A DNA stretch of 64,000 nt from Tabrizicola sp. TH137 (GCF_002855575.1 NZ_PKRQ01000001.1:682001-746000), one strand, 5' to 3'. Shown: positions 17,428 to 25,733, counted from the first letter of the stretch. The notes: generated by a model not told the origin, from the sequence alone. A program made the numbers and translations.

Positions 17428-17793
17428 ATGTTGCACGCTGTCCTTCCTGCTGCCCTCCTGTCGCTTGCCGCCCTGCCCGCCGCGGCAGAAAGTTTTTCGC
17501 GCATCAGCGACAAGTCGGAATTCGTTGAAACCGTCTCCGGCAAGGAATTGCGGCTGGGGATGTTCGGCATCTCGTTGCAGGTCGAAGAGGATGGCGAAAT
17601 CAAGGGCCGCGCCCTTGGCTGGGACGTGACGGGCACCTGGGAATGGCAGGACGGCTATTTCTGCCGCGAGATGGATTGGTCCGGCTATCCGATCCCGAAG
17701 AATTGCCAGCTTGTCGAGGCGCGGGGGGGCGAAGAGATTCGCTTTACCGTGGACAAGGGCGAAGGCGACTCCGCGTCGTTCAAGCTGCGCTGA
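17428..17793 (+). CDS. small exported protein, unknown function
   Basis: A 121-residue protein with a clear signal peptide (MLHAVLPAALLSLAALPAAA then ESFS) and a short periplasmic domain with two cysteines (FCREMDWSG and NCQLVEA) that could form a disulfide. The ATG at 17428 is favoured over one at 17398 because it has GGAG at proper spacing and starts directly at the signal peptide. I recall this as a conserved Rhodobacteraceae family beside dapB, sometimes mislabelled from that neighbour, but cannot assign a role. Confidence 0.75.
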   Translation: MLHAVLPAALLSLAALPAAAESFSRISDKSEFVETVSGKELRLGMFGISLQVEEDGEIKGRALGWDVTGTWEWQDGYFCREMDWSGYPIPKNCQLVEARGGEEIRFTVDKGEGDSASFKLR

Positions 17794-17811
17794 GGCGCAG
17801 CGCGCCGGCCT

Positions 17812-17994
17812 TCAGAAGTCGATCGCCAGACCCTTCTTCTCCCAATCGCCGTAACGCACCGGTTCCGGCCCGTCGCGCCCGCCGAGTTCGGGCGGCAGCG
17901 TCTGCGCCTTGGCCTGCTTGCGGCGTTCCTCTGCCTCGGCCAGGGCGCGGAGCGCTTCGGGCGGCAGGTCGGGGCGATGCGGCGTGTCGGTCAT
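17812..17994 (-). CDS. DUF1674 protein (succinate dehydrogenase assembly factor 4-like)
   Basis: A 60-residue protein ending GGRDGPEPVRYGDWEKKGLAIDF-like (the hallmark GPEPxRYGDWExKGxxxDF signature of DUF1674/SdhAF4). In mitochondria this family binds the flavinylated SDH subunit and protects the FAD until assembly. The start MTDTPHRPDLPPEALRAL is chosen because the upstream extension is not conserved. It is divergent from the rRNA methylase gene, with 65 bases between. Confidence 0.88.
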   Translation of the reverse strand: MTDTPHRPDLPPEALRALAEAEERRKQAKAQTLPPELGGRDGPEPVRYGDWEKKGLAIDF

Positions 17995-18059
17995 GGGAAG
18001 GGTTCCTTGTCGCTGCCCGTTGATATACGCCCGCAGTCGAGGGGAACAAGGGGCGCGGC

Positions 18060-19310
18060 ATGGCGGCAGAGGGGTTGGCGGCACGGGCGGCGGCGGTGGG
18101 TCTGCTGGGCGCGGTGCTGGGCGAAGGGCGGCTGATGGCGCAGGTTCTGGCCGATCCGCAGGGGCCTTTGGCCGGCCTGCCGCCGGGCGACCGGGCGCGG
18201 GCGCAGCGGCTGGCGCTGGCGGTGCTGCGGCATCTGGAGCCTGCGGACAAGGTGCTGGAGCCGCATCTGCGCAAAGCGCCGCCGCGCATGGTGCGCGATG
18301 CGCTGCGGCTGGCGGTGGTGGAGATCGCGCAAGGGGCGGCGGCCCATGGCGCGGTGAACGCGGCGGTAGAGATCGTGCGGCGCGGCAAGCGGACGGGGCA
18401 TCTGGCCGGGCTGGTGAATGCCGTGCTGCGCAAGGTGCCGGATGCGCCCTTTGCCGGGCTTCCCCCGCAGCGCATGCCGCGCTGGCTGCGGCAACCCCTG
18501 GTGCATGCCTATGGGCGCGAGGCGGTGGCGGCGATGGAGGCGGTGCAGGCGGGCGTGCCGCCGTTGGACCTGACGCTGCGCGACGGGGCAGAGGCGCCGG
18601 AGGGCATGATCCTTCCGACCGGGTCGCTGCGGCTGGAGGAGAAGGGGCAGGTTTCGGCGCTGGCAGGCTATGCGGCGGGCGGCTGGTGGGTGCAGGACGC
18701 GGCGGCGGCGCTGGCCGTGCGGCTGCTGGAGCCGAAGGCGGGAGAGCGGGTGCTGGACCTTTGCGCCGCGCCGGGGGGCAAGACGTTGCAGCTTGCGGCG
18801 GCAGGCGCGCGGGTGACGGCGTTGGACGTTTCCGAGGCGCGGATGGGGCGGGTGCGCGAGAACCTTGCGCGCTGTAGTTTGGACGCGGAGCTTGTCGTGG
18901 CCGATGCGCTGGACTGGCAGCCCGCCGAAAGGTTTGACGCCGTTCTGCTGGATGCGCCCTGTTCGGCCACGGGGACGATCCGGCGGCATCCCGACCTGCC
19001 CTTCGTCAAGGATGGGTCGGAGGTGGCAGAGCTGGTGGACTTGCAGGCGCGGCTTCTGGACCGGGCGCTGGGGATGGTCAGGCCGGGCGGGCGGGTGGTG
19101 TTCTGCACCTGCTCGATCCTGCCGGAAGAGGGCGAGGGGCAATTGGCCGCCGCGCTGGCGCGGCATCCCGGGTTGCGGGTGGAGCGGGTGGCGCTGCCGG
19201 GGGTGGAAGAGGCATGGTGGACGGCGGGCGGCGGGCTGCGCCTGCGGCCCGATCACTGGGCCGAGGCGGGGGGGATGGACGGGTTCTTCATGGTGCGGCT
19301 GGGGCTGTGA
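18060..19310 (+). CDS. RsmB-family 16S rRNA cytosine-C5 methyltransferase
   Basis: A 416-residue SAM-dependent RNA m5C methylase. The first 130 residues form a NusB-like RNA-binding domain (PADKVLEPHLRKAPP, HGAVNAAVEIVRR). The catalytic domain shows LDLCAAPGGKT for SAM, the DAPCSATGTIRRHPD motif IV cysteine, and the FCTCSILPEEGE motif VI nucleophile cysteine. This layout matches RsmB, which methylates C967. No transporter or other functional partner is next to it; a double-palindrome repeat follows its stop. Confidence 0.9.
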   Translation: MAAEGLAARAAAVGLLGAVLGEGRLMAQVLADPQGPLAGLPPGDRARAQRLALAVLRHLEPADKVLEPHLRKAPPRMVRDALRLAVVEIAQGAAAHGAVNAAVEIVRRGKRTGHLAGLVNAVLRKVPDAPFAGLPPQRMPRWLRQPLVHAYGREAVAAMEAVQAGVPPLDLTLRDGAEAPEGMILPTGSLRLEEKGQVSALAGYAAGGWWVQDAAAALAVRLLEPKAGERVLDLCAAPGGKTLQLAAAGARVTALDVSEARMGRVRENLARCSLDAELVVADALDWQPAERFDAVLLDAPCSATGTIRRHPDLPFVKDGSEVAELVDLQARLLDRALGMVRPGGRVVFCTCSILPEEGEGQLAAALARHPGLRVERVALPGVEEAWWTAGGGLRLRPDHWAEAGGMDGFFMVRLGL

Positions 19311-19314
19311 CGAC

Positions 19315-19359
19315 CAAAATCCTTCGAAGGATTTTGCAAATTTCTTCGAAGAAATTTGG
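19315..19359. repeat. double palindrome element, copy 1 (CTTCGAAG type)
   Basis: Two adjacent perfect 20-base palindromes, AAAATCCTTCGAAGGATTTT and AAATTTCTTCGAAGAAATTT, 3 bases apart, between the convergent rRNA methylase and SDR genes. A degenerate copy is at 38067-38110. Each can fold into an 8-10 bp hairpin with an A/T-rich base, so it probably works as a bidirectional terminator. Confidence 0.8.
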
Positions 19360-19362
19360 CCC

Positions 19363-20100
19363 CTATTTCGGCGCGAAGAGGCGGTAATAGGCCCAGTCCG
19401 GCAGGAATTGCGACAGCCGGAACACCCAGGCGAAGGGGACCGGGAAGCTGTTGGAAAAACGGTCCGTCGTCATGTGTTCGAACATGATCTGCGCCGCCTG
19501 CCCCGGTTCCATGATCTGCGGCATCCGGAAATCGTTCTTGTCGGTCAGCCGCGTCTTGATGAAGCCGGGATTGCAGAGCTGCACCTCCACCCCGCTGCCG
19601 CGCAGGTCGCAATACATCGATTCCGCCAGCGACATCGTCCCCGCCTTGGAGGCGCAATAGCCGATGGCCCCCGGCAGGCCGCGAAAGCCCGACAGTGACC
19701 CGGTGATGACGACATGGCCGCTGCGGCGTTCCACCATCCCCGGCACCACCGCCCCCATGACGCGGGCGCAGCCGGTGAGGTTGATGTTGCACATCGCCTC
19801 GACCGCGTCGGCATCCCAGTCCTGCGCCTTCATCGGGGTATAGACCCCGGCCAGGAAGACCACGCCATCGAGTGGCCCCGCCTGTTCCGCCGCCGCACGG
19901 ACCGAGGCCGTGGAGGCCACGTCGCAGGGGACGGGTGTGGCGCGACCGGGGAGAAGGGCCACCGCCTCGGCCAGCTTTTCGGGGGAGCGGGCGGAGAGGA
20001 TCAGTTCCGCCCCTGCACTGCTGAGCCTTTGGGCGAGGGCGAGGCCGAGCCCTTCGGAGGCCCCGACCAGCCAATAGCGTTTGCCGCGAAACTCTCTCAT
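19363..20100 (-). CDS. SDR oxidoreductase, last gene of the RpoE-linked operon
   Basis: A 245-residue classical short-chain dehydrogenase with the cofactor motif GASEGLG (13-19), the serine segment ITGSLSG and the YCASK active-site Tyr/Lys, followed by CNPGFIKT. Substrate is unknown. It is the last of five genes read from an RpoE-type promoter and its ATG overlaps the DUF3833 stop. R. sphaeroides has an SDR at the end of an equivalent RpoE-controlled operon, so a role in lipid modification under photo-oxidative stress is likely. Confidence 0.85.
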   Translation of the reverse strand: MREFRGKRYWLVGASEGLGLALAQRLSSAGAELILSARSPEKLAEAVALLPGRATPVPCDVASTASVRAAAEQAGPLDGVVFLAGVYTPMKAQDWDADAVEAMCNINLTGCARVMGAVVPGMVERRSGHVVITGSLSGFRGLPGAIGYCASKAGTMSLAESMYCDLRGSGVEVQLCNPGFIKTRLTDKNDFRMPQIMEPGQAAQIMFEHMTTDRFSNSFPVPFAWVFRLSQFLPDWAYYRLFAPK

Positions 20101-20657
20101 GCCGGGACCCGGCGCATGGTGGCCACCAGTTCGGCGACGGTGATGCCGAACTTGGTGAACTGGCTGCGGTTCATGATCGTGCCGTTTTCCATCAGATACA
20201 TCCAGTCGGTCACGTTCAGGACATGGCCGCCCGCCTCTTCATCCAGCTTGATCCGGTAGTTGAGCAGGACGCCCGGCCCTTCGGCGCGGCCCTGGCCGGG
20301 ACCCACGACATCATCCGCCTCGGCCCGGATGGTGCCGTCATTAGACAGGAAGAGCCGCCATTCACGATCCTGCATCCGGCCGGAATCATAGCGGAAGCGT
20401 TCCTTGAGGACGCCTGTGTTTCCGTCCCAGATCCCCTCCATCTCGGCCACGAAACGCGAGGCGACGCGGCCGGTGGGGCCGTAGATCACGCCTTCGCAAA
20501 GGATGGGGCCGGACAGGTGGGTGCGCAGGTCGAGGCGGGGGCCGCGATCCGCCAGATCGGCAGGGCGCTGCGTGCGAAAGCCCACGAAGCGCGATTTCAT
20601 CGCGACGAGGACAAGGGTGATGAGTGCACCGAGCAGAAGCGAGAAGAAGGGAGTCAT
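20097..20657 (-). CDS. DUF3833 family protein
   Basis: A 186-residue protein with one N-terminal hydrophobic helix (MTPFFSLLLGALITLVLVA) and a soluble domain with the DUF3833 pattern (LDLRTHLSGPILCEGVIYGP, DREWRLF, NYRIKLDEE, VTDWMYLMENG). A lipocalin-like, membrane-anchored fold is expected. It starts 1 base past the MFS stop with GGAGG in the end of that gene, and overlaps the SDR start. Together with DUF1365 and the FAD oxidoreductase it belongs to a widespread lipid-associated gene group. Confidence 0.85.
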   Translation of the reverse strand: MTPFFSLLLGALITLVLVAMKSRFVGFRTQRPADLADRGPRLDLRTHLSGPILCEGVIYGPTGRVASRFVAEMEGIWDGNTGVLKERFRYDSGRMQDREWRLFLSNDGTIRAEADDVVGPGQGRAEGPGVLLNYRIKLDEEAGGHVLNVTDWMYLMENGTIMNRSQFTKFGITVAELVATMRRVPA

Positions 20658-20658
20658 G

Positions 20659-21918
20659 TCAAACCTCCGGAACCTTGGTGGCGGCCAGAAGCGCGATGGC
20701 AAACACCTTGAGTGCGCAGGGAACCAGCGCGTAAAGGACAGATAGGGCGAAAAGCGCGGAAGGCGCGTTTTCCTGCCCCGGGGTGAAGCCCGCCGCCTGG
20801 AGCGCGGGAAGCAGCGTTCCGGCGGCAAGGGCGAGCGAGAGTTTCGAGACGAAGGACCACAGGCCGAAGGCGGCCGCTTCGCCGCCCTGGCCGATCTGGC
20901 CCAGACGGCGGGCAAAGAGGGCGGGCAGAAGCACGAGATCGGCCCCCAGTGCCGCGCCCGAGACGGCGCAGATCACGGCGAAGGCCAGCACGTCGCCCGC
21001 CCCCAGCGTGGCCGCCCAGATGAAGGAGGCGATGCCGAGGAGCATGGCCGACAGCAGCACCCGCTTGGCCCCATAGGCCTGTGCCGCGCGCGACCAGACG
21101 GGGGTGGACAGGGCGGCGGCGAGGAAGAAGAGCAGCAGAAGCGGGCCTTCCATGCCGGGGGCGGCGAGGCGGCTTTCCACGAAGAAGAGGAAGAGGGTGG
21201 AGGTGACGGCCGAGGGGGCGGCATTCAGCAGCGCGATCAGCAGCAGGCGGCGCGCCAGCGGGTCACCCAAGGCGGGGCGGAAGGCGGCAAGCGGGTTTTC
21301 GAACCCGCTCCCCTGGCCCTGCCATTGGCCGCGCATGGCCCAGGTCGCCGTCAAGGCCAGCAGGACGAAAAGCGCGGCGAAGGCCGCGAAGGGCGCATCG
21401 GTGAGCATGGCCAGCGCGACGGGGGCGACGGCGGCGACGCAGACCCCGGCCAGCGATCCGCCTTCACGCCAGCCGGCCAGCCGCAGATGGCCCTGCGGGC
21501 CAAGCGAGGCCGCCTTGGCCACGCCTTCGGCATAGAAGGCGATGGTCAGGAAGGAAAAGGCGGAGAAAAGGCCCGTCAGGGTGATGGCGAACCACAGGAG
21601 CGGCGCGATGGGTGGGGTGACGGCGAAGAGCCCGACCATCGACAGGGCCATGATCGCCGCTGCCAGCGTGACCCAGAAACCGCGGCGGGCGCGCCCGACT
21701 TCGGCCAGCCAGCCCAGCACAGGGTCCTGCACCACATCGAACAGGCGCAGCAGTGCCAGCACGCCGCCCAGCGCGGCGAGGGACACGCCGTAGCTGTCCA
21801 CGTAGAATTTCGGGGCATGGATATATATGGGCAGCCCCGCCATCGCGATCAGCGCGGCGAAGAGGCTCCACCCGGCAAGCCCTGCCCGGGGCGCGATGGC
21901 AGGCAGGGCGGCAGTCAT
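20659..21918 (-). CDS. MFS transporter, GPH (MelB-like) type
   Basis: A 419-residue polytopic membrane protein with about 12 hydrophobic segments. The segment FDVVQDPVLGWLAEVGRARRG after the second helix matches the conserved GPH cation-symporter loop (DxxxDPxxG). The substrate is unlikely to be a simple sugar given its setting among lipid-modification genes; a lipid or lipid-linked substrate is possible. The start overlaps the DUF1365 stop (ATGA); a longer frame would extend into that gene. Confidence 0.85.
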   Translation of the reverse strand: MTAALPAIAPRAGLAGWSLFAALIAMAGLPIYIHAPKFYVDSYGVSLAALGGVLALLRLFDVVQDPVLGWLAEVGRARRGFWVTLAAAIMALSMVGLFAVTPPIAPLLWFAITLTGLFSAFSFLTIAFYAEGVAKAASLGPQGHLRLAGWREGGSLAGVCVAAVAPVALAMLTDAPFAAFAALFVLLALTATWAMRGQWQGQGSGFENPLAAFRPALGDPLARRLLLIALLNAAPSAVTSTLFLFFVESRLAAPGMEGPLLLLFFLAAALSTPVWSRAAQAYGAKRVLLSAMLLGIASFIWAATLGAGDVLAFAVICAVSGAALGADLVLLPALFARRLGQIGQGGEAAAFGLWSFVSKLSLALAAGTLLPALQAAGFTPGQENAPSALFALSVLYALVPCALKVFAIALLAATKVPEV

Positions 21919-22667
21919 CGGGTGACTTCCTGCGGCGGCGGCGTGGGCCGGTTGCGGAACTTCACGCCCTTGATCGCCAGTTTCAGCGCCTGCCAGTGGA
22001 TCAGCGCCAGCACGCGGCGGCTGCCGAAGGGGCGGCGGATGGCGGCGCGCAGGATCTCGGCATTGGTCAGAGGGACGCGGGGGCCGATGAGATTGGTGTA
22101 AAGCCCGCCCTCCTGCGAGGTGTAGTCGATCCAGATGCCGATGCGGTCGGGCCGGAGGTCGAAGCGGAAGGCATAGCCGCCATCCAGCGGCTGGAAGGGC
22201 GAGACGTGGAAGATCTTCCGCGCGGTGATCGTGTCGGTCCGGGTGATGGGGGCGTGATCGTCGCGGAAGCACAGGTAGGAATGCCGGTCGCCATAGGTGT
22301 TGGACACTTCGGCGATGACGGTGCGCAGGTCGCCGGCCGCATCGTGGCAGAGCCAGAAGCTGACCGGGTTGAAGACATGGCCCAGAACGCGGGGCTGACC
22401 CAGCAGAAGGATGCGGTCCGATCCGGGCAGGTCATGGGCGGCCAGAACCTCGCGCACCCAGGCGGTGCCGCGGCCCCGGCCCGGCGCGCCGCCGAAATCG
22501 GCGTCATGGATCGCCGTCAGGTTCCGCCGGTTGCGCGAAAAGAGCGACGGGCCGCGGGCGACCTCGGGGTCGAGAAGAAGGTAGTCCACGGTATAGCGAA
22601 AGCTGTTCGCCACCGCCCCCTTGCGGCCGTGAAACGTTTCGCCCCGGATCAGTTCGACATCGCTCAT
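21915..22667 (-). CDS. DUF1365 domain-containing protein
   Basis: A 250-residue protein of the DUF1365 family, with the typical opening (GETFHGRKGAVANSFRY), LGHVFNPVSFWLC, EVSNTYGDRHSYL, KIFHVSPFQ and the tail MKGV-like region. DUF1365 genes nearly always accompany an FAD-dependent oxidoreductase and often a cyclopropane-fatty-acid-synthase-like methylase, so it probably acts on membrane fatty acyl chains. No such methylase gene is present here. It overlaps both neighbours by 4 bases. Confidence 0.88.
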   Translation of the reverse strand: MSDVELIRGETFHGRKGAVANSFRYTVDYLLLDPEVARGPSLFSRNRRNLTAIHDADFGGAPGRGRGTAWVREVLAAHDLPGSDRILLLGQPRVLGHVFNPVSFWLCHDAAGDLRTVIAEVSNTYGDRHSYLCFRDDHAPITRTDTITARKIFHVSPFQPLDGGYAFRFDLRPDRIGIWIDYTSQEGGLYTNLIGPRVPLTNAEILRAAIRRPFGSRRVLALIHWQALKLAIKGVKFRNRPTPPPQEVTR

Positions 22668-23959
22668 GCCGCAAGCTGCCTTTCCCTTGCGCCGGAGCGC
22701 ATCGCCTCCACCACGTCCACGGCGGAGGCGAAGCCGTCCTCGTGAAAGCCCGACCGCATCCAGGCCCCGGCGAACCAGGTGTTCAGCGTGCCGTTCATCG
22801 CGCGGATCTTCGACTGCGCCTCCAGCGCGGCAAGATCATAGACCGGATGATCGAAGGTCACGACATCGTCGATCAGCTTTTCGTTGATGCCGCCGTTGGA
22901 GTTCAGCGTCACGAAGATCGGGTCATCCTGCGGGATGGGCTGGAGCGAGTTCATCCAATAGGTCAGGTCGATCTTGCCCCGGCTGCCCCCCTTCGGTTCC
23001 ACATAGGCCCAGGAGGCCCAGCATTTGCGGTTCTTCGGCATGACCGAAGGGTCGCGGTGCAGGATCGCCTGGTTGGGCTGATAGCGCACCGCCGACAGGG
23101 CCGCGCGTTCCGCCGGGCTGGCATCGGCGAGAAGGGAGAGGGTGATGTCGGAATGGGTGGCAAAGACCACGTCGTCGAACATCTCCCATTCGCCGCCATA
23201 GGGCCGGATGAGGACGCCGCCCGCTTCGCGCTGCACCCCCGCGACCGCCGCGCCGAGGCGGATATCCACCCCCCGCGTGGTGAGCGAGGCCTGCAAGCGG
23301 CGGACATATTCGATGGAGCCGCCCTGGACCGTGTACCACTGGTGCTGCCCTTCATAGCCCATCAGGGCATGGTTTTCGAAGAACCGCACGAGCGCATGGG
23401 CCGGGAAATCGAGGATGCCCATGGTGGGCGTGGACCAGATCGCGCCGGAGAAGGGCGTGATGTAATAATCGCGGAACCAGTCGCCGGTGCCGAGCGTTTC
23501 CAGCAGGTCACGGATCGTCATATCGGGGCGGACGACCTGCGGCGCATGTTTGTTGAAGCGCAGGATATCCGTCAGCATCCCGAGGAAGCGCGGCGAGACG
23601 AGGTTCTTGCGCTGGGCAAAGATCGTGTCGATGGAGGCGAGGCCGTATTCCACGCGGCCACCATCCAGCGAGGCGCCAAAGCTCATGCTGCTTTCGATAT
23701 AGGGCACGTCGAGTTTATCGAACAGACCCAGAAGGTTGGGGTAGTTCACCTTGTTGAAGACGATGAAGCCGGTATCGACCGGCTGATCCCCGCGCTTGCC
23801 CGCGATCACCGTGCGGGCATGGCCGCCGAGGCGCGTTTCCGCCTCGAACAGGACGACGGAATTCTCGTCTGCCAGAAGATGGGCCGCAGCCATGCCGGAA
23901 ATGCCCCCCCCGATGACGGCGATGCGGCGGGGGACGGAACCAAGTGTCTCGAACGGCAT
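22664..23959 (-). CDS. FAD-dependent oxidoreductase (amine-oxidase/desaturase-like), first gene of RpoE-linked operon
   Basis: A 431-residue flavoprotein. The dinucleotide motif IGGGISGMAAAHLL is at about residues 15-28, followed by E(x)RLGGHARTV, which binds FAD. The middle carries WYTVQGGSIEYV and ATHSDITLSLL, typical of the NAD(P)-binding flavoprotein group next to DUF1365. In R. sphaeroides I recall relatives in the RpoE regulon being assigned to formation of methylated/furan fatty acids; that link is by analogy. It has AAGGAG 12 bases upstream and sits about 25 bases from the predicted transcript start. Confidence 0.87.
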   Translation of the reverse strand: MPFETLGSVPRRIAVIGGGISGMAAAHLLADENSVVLFEAETRLGGHARTVIAGKRGDQPVDTGFIVFNKVNYPNLLGLFDKLDVPYIESSMSFGASLDGGRVEYGLASIDTIFAQRKNLVSPRFLGMLTDILRFNKHAPQVVRPDMTIRDLLETLGTGDWFRDYYITPFSGAIWSTPTMGILDFPAHALVRFFENHALMGYEGQHQWYTVQGGSIEYVRRLQASLTTRGVDIRLGAAVAGVQREAGGVLIRPYGGEWEMFDDVVFATHSDITLSLLADASPAERAALSAVRYQPNQAILHRDPSVMPKNRKCWASWAYVEPKGGSRGKIDLTYWMNSLQPIPQDDPIFVTLNSNGGINEKLIDDVVTFDHPVYDLAALEAQSKIRAMNGTLNTWFAGAWMRSGFHEDGFASAVDVVEAMRSGARERQLAA

Positions 23960-23991
23960 GGAAGGGAATACTCCTTAGGGTCTTTGTTGCT

Positions 23992-24019
23992 TTTACGGAG
24001 GCCGGAAGCGATTGGATCA
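23992..24019 (-). promoter_or_regulatory. RpoE (ECF11)-type promoter for the FAD oxidoreductase operon
   Basis: On the minus strand TGATCC (24019-24014) is followed after exactly 18 bases by TAAAA. This matches the TGATCC-N18-TAA pattern of R. sphaeroides RpoE promoters. The predicted start point lies about 25 bases ahead of the oxidoreductase ATG. Confidence 0.75.
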
Positions 24020-24084
24020 ACGTGTAACTTTTTTTGGACAGTTGGAACTTGACATCAGATTCCGGCGAAACATTTCACCGACTG

Positions 24085-24112
24085 TGATCCAGCGGACAGC
24101 ATGCGGCGTAAC
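24085..24112 (+). promoter_or_regulatory. RpoE (ECF11)-type promoter for rpoE-chrR (autoregulatory)
   Basis: TGATCC at 24085-24090, then 18 bases, then TAAC at 24109-24112. The spacing and hexamer equal those of the divergent promoter in the same gap, so the sigma factor probably drives its own gene and the neighbouring operon together. The implied leader is about 105 bases to the GTG start. Confidence 0.75.
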
Positions 24113-24223
24113 AAACCCATGATGTTCGAGGCTCGACAGGCCGAAAAAACGGATGCGCCTTTCTCCTCGCAGCAATATGCTGCGAAGGATCAGAAGGTTA
24201 GTCGCCGGAAGGAAGGCTCTGCC

Positions 24224-24769
24224 GTGCAGGCGGATCAGGTTGAAACGGATTGGGCCGCCCTGGTGCTTCGGGTGCGCGACCATCAGGACAGGGCAGCGTT
24301 TGCAGCGCTGTTCCGGCACTTTGCCCCAAGGGTGAAGGCCTTCCTGATGAAGTCGGGCGCCGATGCAACACTGGCCGAGGAATGTGCGCAGGATGTCATG
24401 GCGACGCTGTGGCAGAAGGCACATCTCTTTGATCCGTCGCGGGCTTCGGTGGCGACCTGGGTCTTCACCATCGCACGCAACCGCCGGATCGACGCGCTTC
24501 GCAAGGCGCGGCGGCCCGAACCGGAAGAACTGCCCTGGGGGCCGGAGCCTGAACCCGATCAGGCCGAAGTCCTTGAGGCGCAGCAGGATACTGAACGGTT
24601 GGGCGCCGCGCTGGCCCAACTGCCCGAGAAGCAGCGCGCCTTGATCGAACGGGCCTTCTACGGCGATCTCTCGCATAGCGAGATTGCCGCAGAGACGGGG
24701 CTACCACTCGGAACGATCAAGTCACGCATACGATTGGCGCTGGAGCGATTGCGCCAGCAGATGAGTTGA
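24224..24769 (+). CDS. rpoE: ECF sigma factor RpoE (ECF11, singlet-oxygen type)
   Basis: A 181-residue group IV sigma factor. Region 2 covers about residues 14-80 (FAALFRHFAPRVKAFL, DVMATLWQKAHLFDP, VFTIARNRRIDALR) and region 4 about 120-178 (LPEKQRALIERAFYG, LPLGTIKSRIRLALE). I chose the GTG at 24224: GGAAGGAAGG lies 7 bases upstream, it gives the length of R. sphaeroides RpoE, and the predicted promoter lies over an earlier ATG at 24101, excluding it. The anti-sigma gene follows. The known role of this group is the response to singlet oxygen and organic peroxides. Confidence 0.92.
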   Translation: MQADQVETDWAALVLRVRDHQDRAAFAALFRHFAPRVKAFLMKSGADATLAEECAQDVMATLWQKAHLFDPSRASVATWVFTIARNRRIDALRKARRPEPEELPWGPEPEPDQAEVLEAQQDTERLGAALAQLPEKQRALIERAFYGDLSHSEIAAETGLPLGTIKSRIRLALERLRQQMS

Positions 24770-24783
24770 AGGCGAAGAGACGG

Positions 24784-25428
24784 ATGAGCATCAGGCACCA
24801 CCTTACCGACCCGCTTCTGATGGCCTATGCGGCAGGAGAACTGCCGGAAGCCTTCAATCTGGTCGTGGCTACCCATGTTTCCCTGTGCGACGAATGCCGC
24901 GCACGGCTGGCCTCCTTCGAGGCGGTGGGCGGCGCGATGCTGGAAACCGAGGATGTGGCGGCGATGTCGGAAGACAGCCTCGCCCTGTGCATGGACCGAA
25001 TCAGCGGCCTGTCGCAGGCCACTGCCCGCCGCCCGCTGAAACGCGCGGGTATCCTGCCCGCGCCGCTGGCCGATTATGTCGGCGGCGGGATCGGCAAGGT
25101 GAAATGGCGCAATCTGGGCATGGGCGTGAAACAGGCGATTCTGCCGACGGGCAAGGATGCCTCGGCCCGGCTTCTGTACATTCCGGGCGGGCAGGCGGTG
25201 CCGGATCACGGGCATCGCGGGCTGGAACTGACGCTGGTCCTGCAAGGCGCCTTCCGCGACGAGACGGACCGTTTCGGTCCCGGCGATATCGAGATCGCGG
25301 ATGAGGCGATGCAGCATACCCCGGTGGCGGAAGAGGGCGAGGTCTGCATCTGCCTGGCCGCGACCGATGCGCCGCTGAAATTCAATGCGATCATCCCGCG
25401 CCTGGCACAGCCCTTCCTGCGGATCTGA
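24784..25428 (+). CDS. chrR: zinc-dependent anti-sigma factor ChrR
   Basis: ChrR holds RpoE inactive until singlet oxygen or organic hydroperoxide triggers release. The 214-residue protein has the ZAS zinc site as His6, His31, Cys35 and Cys38, the exact numbers known for R. sphaeroides ChrR, and a C-terminal cupin with His142, His144, Glu148 and His178 as likely metal ligands. The start at 24784, MSIRHHLTD, is preferred to a TTG at 24766 overlapping the rpoE stop. Both domains are complete, so sensing and inhibition should be intact. Confidence 0.93.
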   Translation: MSIRHHLTDPLLMAYAAGELPEAFNLVVATHVSLCDECRARLASFEAVGGAMLETEDVAAMSEDSLALCMDRISGLSQATARRPLKRAGILPAPLADYVGGGIGKVKWRNLGMGVKQAILPTGKDASARLLYIPGGQAVPDHGHRGLELTLVLQGAFRDETDRFGPGDIEIADEAMQHTPVAEEGEVCICLAATDAPLKFNAIIPRLAQPFLRI

Positions 25429-25457
25429 GGCTGTTGCGCGTCTGCGCGGAATAATCA

Positions 25458-25509
25458 TGTAGCGCAGATTGACACTTTAGAAGAATCGACTGTTGCGCTA
25501 GGTTTACAC
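25458..25509 (+). promoter_or_regulatory. direct repeats ahead of the toxin-antitoxin pair, possible operator
   Basis: TGTAGCGCAGATTGACAC (25458-25475) and TGTTGCGCTAGGTTTACAC (25491-25509) share most positions and stand 33 bases apart, just ahead of the antitoxin frame; a third partial copy, TGTTGCGCG, is at 25432. Antitoxins commonly repress their own promoter through such repeats. Binding is inferred. Confidence 0.4.
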
Positions 25510-25725
25510 ATGCGCCTCTCGCGCAGGGTGGGTGTTGTCATGCTGCATATGTCCCAGACCATGCTGGCCGATCTCGGCAGGGGTGAGGTTTCGCTTCTGG
25601 GGGAACGGATCGCCGAAGCGGACGAGGATGCGATGATCGACGCCGATCTGATCGTCGAATGGGTAGGATCGTGGTTCACGGAGGGGGAACTGCCGCCGCC
25701 GGAACCGCCCGTGGCGGCCGGATAG
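25510..25725 (+). CDS. putative antitoxin partner of the RelE/ParE toxin
   Basis: A 71-residue acidic protein (LGERIAEADEDAMIDADLIVEWVGSWF) with a proline-rich tail, directly upstream of a RelE-type toxin frame with 8 bases between. The size, acidity and position fit a type II antitoxin, but no named DNA-binding fold is clear. The start could instead be the ATG at 25540, which has AGGGTGGG upstream and would give 61 residues. Confidence 0.5.
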   Translation: MRLSRRVGVVMLHMSQTMLADLGRGEVSLLGERIAEADEDAMIDADLIVEWVGSWFTEGELPPPEPPVAAG

Positions 25726-25733
25726 GCCGCGGG

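Noticed and set aside
24101-24223. Longer RpoE starting at the ATG at 24101
   Set aside because: The predicted promoter -10 lies at 24109, downstream of that ATG, and the extra 41 residues are not part of the sigma family. The GTG at 24224 has a clear ribosome site.
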